This document shows positions 38,641 through 51,930 of a DNA stretch of 64,000 nt, one piece after another. Position numbers and translations under genes: made by a program. Position 1 is the first letter of the stretch; the number at the start of each line of letters is the position of its first letter. Below the pieces are notes generated by a model. That model made no database searches. It saw nothing but the letters and a program-made list of their open reading frames with translations, and was not told where the DNA came from. Source of the stretch: Paragordius varius (taxonomy: Eukaryota; Nematomorpha); contig OZ176051.1 of the NCBI GenBank assembly GCA_964247055.1, positions 558,001 through 622,000 of the forward strand, written 5' to 3'.

Positions 38641-40340
38641 CGATGAACAAAATTATTTTTTATACATTCTCTTAGTAAGACTACATCAAAATATAGAGAT
38701 AGTTTGACAAACTCTTTCATATCCGATTTTTACAACGATACTTTAAAAATTATGGTATTAAACCAGTCGCATCAATACTCAAGTTAAACTTTGTCCTTAA
38801 AAATCGGATATTGGTCACCGGTGAACAAAATTATTTTTTATACATTCTCTTAGTAAGACTACATCAAAATATAGAGATAGTTTGACAAACTCTTTCATAT
38901 CCGATTTTTACAACGATATTTAAAAATTAATGTATAAAACTAGTCGTATCAATAAATCGCATACACACTCAAGTTAAACTTTGTCCTTAAAAATCGCATA
39001 TTGGTCACCGATGAACAAAATTATTTTTTATACATTCTCTTAGTAAGACTACATCAAAATATAGAGATAGTTTGACAAACTATTTCATATCCGATTTTTA
39101 CAACGATACTTTAAAAATTAATGTATTAAACTAGTCGCATCAATACTCAAGCTAAAACTTTGTCCTTAAAAATCGCATATTGGTCACCGATGAACAAAAT
39201 TATTTTTTATACATTCTCTTAGTAAGACTACACCAAAATATAGAGATAGTTTGACAAACTCTTTCATATCCGATTTTTACAACGATACTTTAAAAATTAA
39301 TGTGTTAAACTAGTCGCATCAATACTCAAGTTAAACTTTGTCCTTAAAAATCGGATATTGGTCACCGGTGAACAAAATAATTTTTTATACATTCTCTTAG
39401 TAAGACTACATCAAAATATAGCGATAGCTTGACAAACTCTTTCATATCCGATTTTTACAACGATACTTTAAAAATTATGGTATTAAACCAGTCGCATCAA
39501 TACTCAAGTTAAACTTTGTCCTTAAAAATCGGATATTGGTCACCGGTGAACAAAACAATTTTTTATACATTCTCTTAGTAAGACTACATCAAAATATAGA
39601 GATAGTTTGACAAACTCTTTCATATCCAATTTTTACAACGATACTTTAAAAATTATGGTATTAAACCAGTCGCATCAATACTCAAGTTAAACTTTGTCCT
39701 GAAAAATCGGATATTGGTCACCGGTGAACAAAATTAATTTATATACATTGTCTTAGTAAGACTACATCAAAATATAGAGATAGTTTGACAAACTCTTTCA
39801 TATCCGATTTTTACAACGATACTTTAAAATTAATGTTTAAAACTAGTCGCATCAATACTCAAGTTAAACTTTGTCCTTAAAAATCGGATATTGGTCACCG
39901 GTGAACAAAATTATTTTTTATACATTCTCTTAGTAAGACTACATCAAAATATAGAGATAGTTTGACAAACTCTTTCATATCCGATTTTTACAACGATATT
40001 TAAAAATTAATGTATAAAACTAGTCGTATCAATAAATCGCATACACACTCAAGTTAAACTTTGTCCTTAAAAATCGCATATTGGTCACCGATGAACAAAA
40101 TTATTTTTTATACATTCTCTTAGTAAGACTACATCAAAATATAGAGATAGTTTGACAAACTCTTTCATATCCGATTTTTACAACGATACTTTAAAAATTA
40201 TGGTATTAAACCAGTCGCATCAATACTCAAGTTAAACTTTGTCCTTAAAAATCGGATATTGGTCACCGGTGAACAAAATTATTTTTTATACATTCTCTTA
40301 GTAAGACTACATCAAAATATAGAGATAGTTTGAGAAACTC
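38641..40340 (+). repeat. Rearranged bridge of C-type monomers
   Basis: Three similar clusters of an ATGG-tail monomer, a 190-bp GATATTTAAAA monomer and a CACCGATG monomer follow each other. ATCGCATACAC junctions lie at 38,961, 40,041 and 40,409 (offsets of 1,080 and 368 bp). The CACCAAAATATAG marker recurs near 39,231. It looks like repeated short duplication between C3 and the 2,868-bp units. Confidence 0.75.
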
Positions 40341-43206
40341 TTTCATATCCGATTTTTACAACGATATTTAAAAATTAATGTATAAAACTAGTCGTATCAA
40401 TAAATCGCATACACACTCAAGTTAAACTTTGTCCTTAAAAATCGCATATTGGTCACCGATGAACAAAATTATTTTTTATACATTCTCTTAGTAAGACTAC
40501 ATCAAAATATAGAGATAGTTTGACAAACTATTTCATATCCGATTTTTACAACGATACTTTAAAAATTAATGTATTAAACTAGTCGCATCAATACTCAAGC
40601 TAAAACTTTGTCCTTAAAAATCGGATATTGGTCACCGGTGAACAAAATTATTTTTTATACATTCTCTTAGTAAGACTACATCAAAATATAGAGATAGTTT
40701 GACAAACTCTTTCATATCAGATTTTTACAACGATACTTTAAAAATTATGGTATAAACCAGTCGCATCAATACTCAAGTTAAACTTTGTCCTTAAAAATCG
40801 GATATTCGTCACCGGTGAACAAAATTATTTTTTATACATTCTCTTAGTAAGACTACATCAAAATATAGAGATACTTTGACAAACTCTTTCATATCCGATT
40901 TTTACAACGATACTTTAAAAATTATGGTATTAAACCAGTCGCATCAATACTCAAGTTAAACTTTGTCCTGAAAAATCGGATATTGGTCACCGGTGAACAA
41001 AATTAATTTATATACATTCTCTTAGTAAGACTACATCAAAATATAGAGATAGTTTGACAAACTCTTTCATATCCGATTTTTACAACGATACTTTAAAAAT
41101 TAATGTTTAAAACTAGTCGCATCAATACTCAAGCTAAACATTGTCCTTAAAAATCGGATATTGGTCACCGGTGAACAAAACTATTTTTTATACATTCTCT
41201 TAGTAAGACTACATCAAAATATAGAGATAGTTTGACAAACTCTTTCATATCCGATTTTTACAACGATACTTTAAAAATTAATGTTTAAAACTAGTCGCAT
41301 CAATACTCAAGCTAAACATTGTCCTTATAATTCGGATATTGGTCACCGGTGAACAAAACTATTTTTTATACATTCTCTTAGTAAGACTACATCAAAATAT
41401 AGAGATAGTTTGACAAACTCTTTCATATCCGATTTTTACAACGATATTTAAAAATTAATGTATAAAACTAGTCGTATCAATAAATCGCATACACACTCAA
41501 GTTAAACTTTGTCCTTAAAAATCGCATATTGGTCACCGGTGAACAAAATAATTTTTTATACATTCTCTTAGTAAGACTACATCAAAATATAGCGATAGCT
41601 TGACAAACTCTTTCATATCCGATTTTTACAACGATACTTTAAAAATTATGGTATTAAACCAGTCGCATCAATACTCAAGTTAAACTTTGTCCTTAAAAAT
41701 CGGATATTGGTCACCGGTGAACAAAACAATTTTTTATACATTCTCTTAGTAAGACTACATCAAAATATAGAAATAGTTTGACAAACTCTTTCATATCCGA
41801 TTTTTACAACGATACTTTAAAAATTATGGTATTAAACCAGTCGCATCCATACTCAAGTTAAACTTTGTCCTTAAATCGGATATTGGTCCCCGGTGAACAA
41901 AATTATTTTTTATACATTCTCTTAGTAAGACTACATCAAAATATAGAGATAGTTTGACAAACTCTTTCATATCCAATTTTTACAACGATACTTTAAAAAT
42001 TATGGTATTAAACCAGTCGCATCAATACTCAAGTTAAACTTTGTCCTGAAAAATCGGATATTGGTCACCGGTGAACAAAATTAATTTATATACATTGTCT
42101 TAGTAAGACTACATCAAAATATAGAGATAGTTTGACAAACTCTTTCATATCCGATTTTTACAACGATACTTTAAAATTAATGTTTAAAACTAGTCGCATC
42201 AATACTCAAGTTAAACTTTGTCCTTAAAAATCGGATATTGGTCACCGGTGAACAAAATTATTTTTTATACATTCTCTTAGTAAGACTACATCAAAATATA
42301 GAGATAGTTTGACAAACTCTTTCATATCCGATTTTTACAACGATACTTTAAAAATTAATGTGTTAAACTAGTCGCATCAATACTCAAGTTAAACTTTGTC
42401 CTTAAAAATCGGATATTGGTCACCGGTGAACAAAATAATTTTTTATACATTCTCTTAGTAAGACTACATCAAAATATAGCGATGGCTTGACAAACTCTTT
42501 CATATCCGATTCTTACAACGATACTTTAAAAATTATGGTATTAAACCAGTCGCATCAATACTCAAGTTAAACTTTGTCCTTAAAAATCGGATATTGGTCA
42601 CCGGTGAACAAAACAATTTTTTATACATTCTCTTGGTAAGACTACATCAAAATATAGAAATAGTTTGACAAACTCTTTCATATCCGATTTTTACAACGAT
42701 ACTTTAAAAATTATGGTATTAAACCAGTCGCATCCATACTCAAGTTAAACTTTGTCCTTAAATCGGATATTGGTCACCGGTGAACAAAATTATTTTTTAT
42801 ACATTCTCTTAGTAAGACTACATCAAAATATAGAGATAGTTTGACAAACTCTTTCATATCCAATTTTTACAACGATACTTTAAAAATTATGGTATTAAAC
42901 CAGTCGCATCAATACTCAAGTTAAACTTTGTCCTGAAAAATCGGATATTGGTCACCGGTGAACAAAATTAATTTATATACATTCTCTTAGTAAGACTACA
43001 TCAAAATATAGAGATAGTTTGACAAACTCTTTCATATCCGATTTTTACAACGATACTTTAAAAATTAATGTTTAAAACTAGTCGCATCAATACTCAAGCT
43101 AAACATTGTCCTTAAAAATCGGATATTGGTCACCGGTGAACAAAACTATTTTTTATACATTCTCTTAGTAAGACTACATCAAAATATAGAGATAGTTTGA
43201 CAAACT
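40341..43206 (+). repeat. 16-monomer higher-order unit D1 (2,867-2,868 bp)
   Basis: ATATTCGTCACC (40,803), CCTTATAATTCGG (41,323), GGTCCCCGGTG (41,885), CCGATTCTTAC (42,507) and TCTTGGTAAG (42,631) all recur exactly 2,868 bp downstream. One T is missing near 40,752, so the offset is 2,867 before it. One monomer differs in kind from D2: CCTGAAAA here, ACAATTTT/GCGATAGC there. Confidence 0.9.
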
Positions 43207-46074
43207 CTTTCATATCCGATTTTTACAACGATATTTAAAAATTAATGTATAAAACTAGTCGTATCAATAAATCGCATACACACTCAAGTTAAACTTTGTC
43301 CTTAAAAATCGCATATTGGTCACCGATGAACAAAATTATTTTTTATACATTCTCTTAGTAAGACTACATCAAAATATAGAGATAGTTTGACAAACTATTT
43401 CATATCCGATTTTTACAACGATACTTTAAAAATTAATGTATTAAACTAGTCGCATCAATACTCAAGCTAAAACTTTGTCCTTAAAAATCGGATATTGGTC
43501 ACCGGTGAACAAAATAATTTTTTATACATTCTCTTAGTAAGACTACATCAAAATATAGAGATAGTTTGACAAACTCTTTCATATCAGATTTTTACAACGA
43601 TACTTTAAAAATTATGGTATTAAACCAGTCGCATCAATACTCAAGTTAAACTTTGTCCTTAAAAATCGGATATTCGTCACCAGTGAACAAAATTATTTTT
43701 TATACATTCTCTTAGTAAGACTACATCAAAATATAGAGATAGTTTGACAAACTCTTTCATATCCGATTTTTACAACGATACTTTAAAAATTATGGTATTA
43801 AACCAGTCGCATCAATACTCAAGTTAAACTTTGTCCTTAAAAATCGGATATTGGTCACCGTTGAACAAAACAATTTTTTATACATTCTCTTAGTAAGACT
43901 ACATCAAAATATAGCGATAGCTTGACAAACTCTTTCATATCCGATTTTTACAACGATACTTTAAAAATTAATGTTTAAAACTAGTCGCATCAATACTCAA
44001 GCTAAACATTGTCCTTAAAAATCGGATATTGGTCACCGGTGAACAAAACTATTTTTTATACATTCTCTTAGTAAGACTACATCAAAATATAGAGATAGTT
44101 TGACAAACTCTTTCATATCCGATTTTTACAACGATACTTTAAAAATTAATGTTTAAAACTAGTCGCATCAATACTCAAGCTAAACATTGTCCTTATAATT
44201 CGGATATTGGTCACCGGTGAACAAAACTATTTTTTATACATTCTCTTAGTAAGACTACATCAAAATATAGAGATAGTTTGACAAACTCTTTCATATCCGA
44301 TTTTTACAACGATATTTAAAAATTAATGTATAAAACTAGTCGTATCAATAAATCGCATACACACTCAAGTTAAACTTTGTCCTTAAAAATCGCATATTGG
44401 TCACCGGTGAACAAAATAATTTTTTATACATTCTCTTAGTAAGACTACATCAAAATATAGCGATAGCTTGACAAACTCTTTCATATCCGATTTTTACAAC
44501 GATACTTTAAAAATTATGGTATTAAACCAGTCGCATCAATACTCAAGTTAAACTTTGTCCTTAAAAATCGGATATTGGTCACCGGTGAACAAAACAATTT
44601 TTTATACATTCTCTTAGTAAGACTACATCAAAATATAGAAATAGTTTGACAAACTCTTTCATATCCGATTTTTACAACGATACTTTAAAAATTATGGTAT
44701 TAAACCAGTCGCATCCATACTCAAGTTAAACTTTGTCCTTAAATCGGATATTGGTCCCCGGTGAACAAAATTATTTTTTATACATTCTCTTAGTAAGACT
44801 ACATCAAAATATAGAGATAGTTTGACAAACTCTTTCATATCCAATTTTTACAACGATACTTTAAAAATTATGGTATTAAACCAGTCGCATCAATACTCAA
44901 GTTAAACTTTGTCCTGAAAAATCGGATATTGGTCACCGGTGAACAAAATTAATTTATATACATTGTCTTAGTAAGACTACATCAAAATATAGAGATAGTT
45001 TGACAAACTCTTTCATATCCGATTTTTACAACGATACTTTAAAATTAATGTTTAAAACTAGTCGCATCAATACTCAAGTTAAACTTTGTCCTTAAAAATC
45101 GGATATTGGTCACCGGTGAACAAAATTATTTTTTATACATTCTCTTAGTAAGACTACATCAAAATATAGAGATAGTTTGACAAACTCTTTCATATCCGAT
45201 TTTTACAACGATACTTTAAAAATTAATGTGTTAAACTAGTCGCATCAATACTCAAGTTAAACTTTGTCCTTAAAAATCGGATATTGGTCACCGGTGAACA
45301 AAATAATTTTTTATACATTCTCTTAGTAAGACTACATCAAAATATAGCGATGGCTTGACAAACTCTTTCATATCCGATTCTTACAACGATACTTTAAAAA
45401 TTATGGTATTAAACCAGTCGCATCAATACTCAAGTTAAACTTTGTCCTTAAAAATCGGATATTGGTCACCGGTGAACAAAACAATTTTTTATACATTCTC
45501 TTGGTAAGACTACATCAAAATATAGAAATAGTTTGACAAACTCTTTCATATCCGATTTTTACAACGATACTTTAAAAATTATGGTATTAAACCAGTCGCA
45601 TCCATACTCAAGTTAAACTTTGTCCTTAAATCGGATATTGGTCACCGGTGAACAAAATTATTTTTTATACATTCTCTTAGTAAGACTACATCAAAATATA
45701 GAGATAGTTTGACAAACTCTTTCATATCCAATTTTTACAACGATACTTTAAAAATTATGGTATTAAACCAGTCGCATCAATACTCAAGTTAAACTTTGTC
45801 CTGAAAAATCGGATATTGGTCACCGGTGAACAAAATTAATTTATATACATTCTCTTAGTAAGACTACATCAAAATATAGAGATAGTTTGACAAACTCTTT
45901 CATATCCGATTTTTACAACGATACTTTAAAAATTAATGTTTAAAACTAGTCGCATCAATACTCAAGCTAAACATTGTCCTTAAAAATCGGATATTGGTCA
46001 CCGGTGAACAAAACTATTTTTTATACATTCTCTTAGTAAGACTACATCAAAATATAGAGATAGTTTGACAAACT
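43207..46074 (+). repeat. 16-monomer higher-order unit D2 (2,868 bp)
   Basis: Near-identical to D1 apart from the exchanged monomer near 43,850 and scattered single changes such as AAAATAATT at 43,512. It has CACCGTTGAAC at 43,857, shared with 46,725 in D3 but not with D1, showing that D2 and D3 are the closer pair. Confidence 0.9.
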
Positions 46075-48640
46075 CTTTCATATCCGATTTTTACAACGAT
46101 ATTTAAAAATTAATGTATAAAACTAGTCGTATCAATAAATCGCATACACACTCAAGTTAAACTTTGTCCTTAAAAATCGCATATTGGTCACCGATGAACA
46201 AAATTATTTTTTATACATTCTCTTAGTAAGACTACATCAAAATATAGAGATAGTTTGACAAACTATTTCATATCCGATTTTTACAACGATACTTTAAAAA
46301 TTAATGTATTAAACTAGTCGCATCAATACTCAAGCTAAAACTTTGTCCTTAAAAATCGGATATTGGTCACCGGTGAACAAAATTATTTTTTATACATTCT
46401 CTTAGTAAGACTACATCAAAATATAGAGATAGTTTGACAAACTCTTTCATATCAGATTTTTACAACGATACTTTAAAAATTATGGTATTAAACCAGTCGC
46501 ATCAATACTCAAGTTAAACTTTGTCCTTAAAAATCGGATATTCGTCACCAGTGAACAAAATTATTTTTTATACATTCTCTTAGTAAGACTACATCAAAAT
46601 ATAGAGATAGTTTGACAAACTCTTTCATATCCGATTTTTACAACGATACTTTAAAAATTATGGTATTAAACCAGTCGCATCAATACTCAAGTTAAACTTT
46701 GTCCTTAAAAATCGGATATTGGTCACCGTTGAACAAAACAATTTTTTATACATTCTCTTAGTAAGACTACATCAAAATATAGCGATAGCTTGACAAACTC
46801 TTTCATATCCGATTTTTACAACGATACTTTAAAAATTATGGTATTAAACCAGTCGCATCAATACTCAAGTTAAACTTTGTCCTGAAAAATCGGATATTGG
46901 TCACCGGTGAACAAAATTAATTTATATACATTCTCTTAGTAAGACTACATCAAAATATAGAGATAGTTTGACAAACTCTTTCATATCCGATTTTTACAAC
47001 GATACTTTAAAAATTAATGTTTAAAACTAGTCGCATCAATACTCAAGCTAAACATTGTCCTTAAAAATCGGATATTGGTCACCGGTGAACCAAACTATTT
47101 TTTATACATTCTCTTAGTAAGACTACATCAAAATATAGAGATAGTTTGACAAACTCTTTCATATCCGATTTTTACAACGATACTTTAAAAATTAATGTTT
47201 AAAACTAGTCGCATCAATACTCAAGCTAAACATTGTCCTTAAAATTCGGATATTGGTCACCGGTGAACAAAACTATTTTTTATACATTCTCTTAGTAAGA
47301 CTACATCAAAATATAGAGATAGTTTGACAAACTCTTTCATATCCGATTTTTACAACAATATTTAAAAATTAATGTATAAAACTAGTCGTATCAATAAATC
47401 GCATACACACTCAAGTTAAACTTTGTCCTTAAAAATCGCATATTGGTCACCGATGAACAAAATTATTTTTTATACATTCTCTTAGTAAGACTACATCAAA
47501 ATATAGAGATAGTTTGACAAACTCTTTCATATCCGATTTTTACAACGATACTTTAAAAATTAATGTGTTAAACTAGTCGCATCAATACTCAAGTTAAACT
47601 TTGTCCTTAAAAATCGGATATAGGTCACCGAACAAAATAATTTTTTATACATTCTCTTAGTAAGACTACATCAAAATATAGCGATAGCTTGACAAACTCT
47701 TTCATATCCGATTTTTACAACGATACTTTAAAAATTATGGTATTAAACCAGTCGCATCAATACTCAAGTTAAACTTTGTCCTTAAAAATCGGATATTGGT
47801 CACCGGTGAACAAAACAATTTTTTATACATTCTCTTAGTAAGACTACATCAAAATATAGAGATAGTTTGACAAACTCTTTCATATCCAATTTTTACAACG
47901 ATACTTTAAAAATTATGGTATTAAACCAGTCGCATCAATACTCAAGTTAAACTTTGTCCTGAAAAATCGGATATTGGTCACCGGTGAACAAAATTAATTT
48001 ATATACATTGTCTTAGTAAGACTACATCAAAATATAGAGATAGTTTGACAAACTCTTTCATATCCGATTTTTACAACGATACTTTAAAATTAATGTTTAA
48101 AACTAGTCGCATCAATACTCAAGCTAAACATTGTCCTTAAAAATCGGATATTGGTCACCGGTGAACAAAACTATTTTTTATACATTCTCTTAGTAAGATT
48201 ACATCAAAATATAGAGATAGTTTAACTCTTTCATATCCGATTTTTACAACGATATTTAAAAATTAATGTATAAAACTAGTCGTATCAATAAATCGCATAC
48301 ACACTCAAGTTAAACTTTGTCCTTAAAAATCGCATATTGGTCACCGATGAACAAAATTATTTTTTATACATTCTCTTAGTAAGACTACATCAAAATATAG
48401 AGATAGTTTGACAAACTCTTTCATATCCGATTTTTACAACGATACTTTAAAAATTATGGTATTAAACCAGTCGCATCAATACTCAAGTTAAACTTTGTCC
48501 TTAAAAATCGGATATTGGTCACCGGTGAACAAAATTATTTTTTATACATTCTCTTAGTAAGACTACATCAAAATATAGAGATAGTTTGACAAACTCTTTC
48601 ATATCCGATTTTTACAACGATACTTTGAAAATTATGGTAT
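46075..48640 (+). repeat. Partial higher-order unit D3
   Basis: Follows D2 in phase (ATATTCGTCACCAG 46,539) but contains both the GCGATAGC and the CCTGAAAA monomer in series, so it may be close to the parent of D1 and D2. From about 47,400 it follows the C-type order, including ATAGTTTAACTC at 48,227. A small private deletion (TCACCGAACAAAA) lies near 47,626. Confidence 0.82.
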
Positions 48641-48667
48641 TAAACCAGTCGCATCAATACTCAAGTT

Positions 48668-49768
48668 AAACTTTGTCCATAAAATTCGGATATTGATCAC
48701 GGTGAACAAAATTATTTTTTATACATTCTCTTAGTAAGACTACATCAAAATATAGAGATAATTTGACAAACTCTTTCATATCCGATTTTTACAACGATAC
48801 TTTAAAAATTAATGTATAAAACAGGCGTATCAATTAATCGCATCAATACTCATGTTAAACTTTGTCCTTAAAAATCGGATATTGGTCACCGGTGAACAAA
48901 ATTATTTTTTATACATTCTCTTAGTAAGACTACATCAAAATATAGAGATAGTTTGACAAACTCTTTCATATCCGATTTTTACAACGATACTTTAAAAATT
49001 ATGGTATTAAACCAGTCGCATCAATACTCAAGTTAAACTTTGTCCTTAAAAATCGGATATTGGTCACGGTGAACAAAATTATTTTTTATACATTCTCTTA
49101 GTAAGACTACATCAAAATATAGAGATAATTTGACAAACTCTTTCATATCCGATTTTTACAACGATACTTTAAAAATTAATGTATAAAACAGGCGTATCAA
49201 TTAATCGCATCAATACTCATGTTAAACTTTGTCCTTAAAAATCGGATATTGGTCACCGGTGAACAAAATTATTTTTTATACATTCTCTTAGTAAGACTAC
49301 ATCAAAATATAGAGATAGTTTGACAAACTCTTTCATATCCGATTTTTACAACGATACTTTAAAAATTATGGTATTAAACCAGTCGCATCAATACTCAAGT
49401 TAAACTTTGTCCTTAAAAATCGGATATTGGTCACGGTGAACAAAATTATTTTTTATACATTCTCTTAGTAAGACTACATCAAAATATAGAGATAATTTCA
49501 CAAACTCTTTCATATCCGATTTTTACAACCATACTTTAAAAATTAATGTATAAAACAGGCGTATCAATTAATCGCATCAATACTCAAGTTAAACTTTGTC
49601 CTTAAAAATCGGATATTGGTCACCGGTGAACAAAATTATTTTTTATACATTCTCTTAGTAGGACTACATCAAAATAAAGAGATAGTTTGGCAAACTGTTT
49701 CATATCCGATTTTTACAACGATACTTTAAAAATTAATGTATAAAACTAGTCGCATCAATACTCAAGTT
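48668..49768 (+). repeat. Dimer higher-order repeat, 367-bp period, three units
   Basis: Each unit is a 189-bp CACGG monomer with ACAGGCG tail plus a 178-bp ATGG/CCAG monomer. Units start at 48,668, 49,035 and 49,402. The second half of the third unit is replaced by a GTAGGAC/AAATAAAGAG monomer. The first unit has private changes (CCATAAAATTCGG, GATCACGG). Confidence 0.88.
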
Positions 49769-50120
49769 AAACTTTGTCCTTAAAAATCGAATATTGGTCA
49801 CCGGTGAACAAAATTATTTTTTATACATTCTCTTAGTAAGACTACATCAAAATATAGAAATAGTTTTACAAACTCTTTCATATCCGATTTTTACAACGAT
49901 ACTTTAAAAATTAATGTATTAAAGTAGTCGCATCAATACTCAAGCTAAAACATTGTCCTTAAAAATCGGATATTGGTCACCGGTGAACAAAACTATTTTT
50001 TACACCGTCTCTTAGTAAGACTACATCAAAATATAGAGATAGTTTGACAAACTCTTTCATATCCGATTTTTACAACGATACTCTAAAAATTAATGTATAA
50101 AACTTGTCGTATCAATAAAT
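49402..50120 (+). repeat. Copy 1 of a ~720-bp segment (offset 1,806 bp)
   Basis: Order: CACGG/ACAGGCG monomer, AAATAAAGAG with TTTGGC and CTGTTTC (49,675), GAAATAGTTTTAC, AAAGTAGTCG (49,921), and TAAAACATTG with CCGTCTC. The same series recurs ten monomers later. Confidence 0.83.
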
Positions 50121-51207
50121 CGCATCAATACTCAATTTAAACTTTGTCCTTAAAAATCGGATATTGGTCACCGGTGAACAAAATTATTTTTTATACATTC
50201 TCTTAGTAAGACTACATCAAAATATAGAGATAGTTTGACAAACTCTTTCATATCCGATTTTTACAACGATACTTTAAAAATTAATGTATAAAACTAGTCG
50301 TATCAATACTCAAGTTAAACTTTGTCCTTAAAAATCGAATATTGGTCACCGGTGAACAAAACTATTTTTTATACATTCTCTTAGTAAGACTACATCAAAA
50401 TATAGAGATTGTTTGACAAACTCTTTCATATCCGATTTTTACAACGATACTTTAAAAATTAATGTGTTAAACTAGTCGCATCAATACTCAAGTTAAACTT
50501 TGTCCTCAAAAATCAGATATTGGTCATAGGTGAACAAAATTATTTTTTATACATTCTCTTAGTAAGACTACATCAAAATATAGAGATAGTTTGACAAACT
50601 CTTTCATATCCGATTTTTACAACGATACTGTAAAAATTAATGTATAAAACTAGTCGCATCAATACTCAAGTTAAACTTTGTCCTTAAAAATCGAATATTG
50701 GTCACCGGTGAACAAAATTATTTTTTATACATTCTCTTAGTAAGACTACATCAAAATATAGAAATAGTTTTACAAACTCTTTCATATCCGATTTTTACAA
50801 CGATACTTTAAAAATTATGGTATTAAACCAGTCGCATCAATACTCAAGTTAAACTTTGTCCTTAAAAATCGGATATTGGTCACCGGTGAACAAAATTATT
50901 TTTTTTACATTCTCTTAGTAAGACTACATCAAAATATAGAGATAATTTGACAAACTCTTTCATATCCGATTTTTACAACGATACTTTAAAAATTAATGTA
51001 TTAAACTAGTCGCATCAATACTCAAGCTAAAACTTTGTCCTTAAAAATCGGATATTGGTCACCGGTGAACATAATTATTTTTTACAAATTCTCTTAGTAA
51101 GACTACATCAAAATATAGAGATAGTTTGACAAACTCTTTCATATCCGATTTTTAAAACGATACTTTAAAAATTATGGTATTAAACCAGTCGCATCAATTC
51201 TCAAGTT

Positions 51208-51930
51208 AAACTTTGTCCTTAAAAATCGGTTATTGGTCACGGTGAAAAAAATTATTTTTTATACATTCTCTTAGTAAGACTACATCAAAATATAGAGATA
51301 ATTTGACAAACTCTTTCATATCCGATTTTTACAACGATACTTTTAAAATTAATGTATAAAACAGGCGTATCAATTAATCGCATCAATACTCAAGTTAAAC
51401 TTTGTCCTTAAAAATCGGATATTGGTCACCGGTGAACAAAATTATTTTTTATACATTCTCTTAGTAGGACTACATCAAAATAAAGAGATAGTTTGGCAAA
51501 CTGTTTCATATCCGATTTTTACAACGATACTTTAAAAATTAATGTATAAAACTAGTCGCATCAATACTCAAGTTAAACTTTGTCCTTAAAAATCGAATAT
51601 TGGTCACCGGTGAACAAAATTATTTTTTATACATTCTCTTAGTAAGACTACATCAAAATATAGAAATAGTTTTACAAACTCTTTCATATCCGATTTTTAC
51701 AACGATACTTTAAAAATTAATGTATTAAAGTAGTCGCATCAATACTCAAGCTAAAACATTGTCCTTAAAAATCGGATATTGGTCACCGGTGAACAAAACT
51801 ATTTTTTATACCGTCTCTTAGTAAGACTACATCAAAATATAGAGATAGTTTGACAAACTCTTTCATATCCGATTTTTACAACGATACTTTAAAAATTAAT
51901 GTATAAAACTAGTCGTATCAATAAATCGCA
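51208..51930 (+). repeat. Copy 2 of the ~720-bp segment
   Basis: Matches 49,402-50,120 at +1,806 bp (AAATAAAGAG 51,478; AAAGTAGTCG 51,727; CCGTCTC about 51,809). It has private changes such as GAAAAAAATTA near 51,244 and CTTTTAAAATTAATG near 51,341. Confidence 0.83.
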
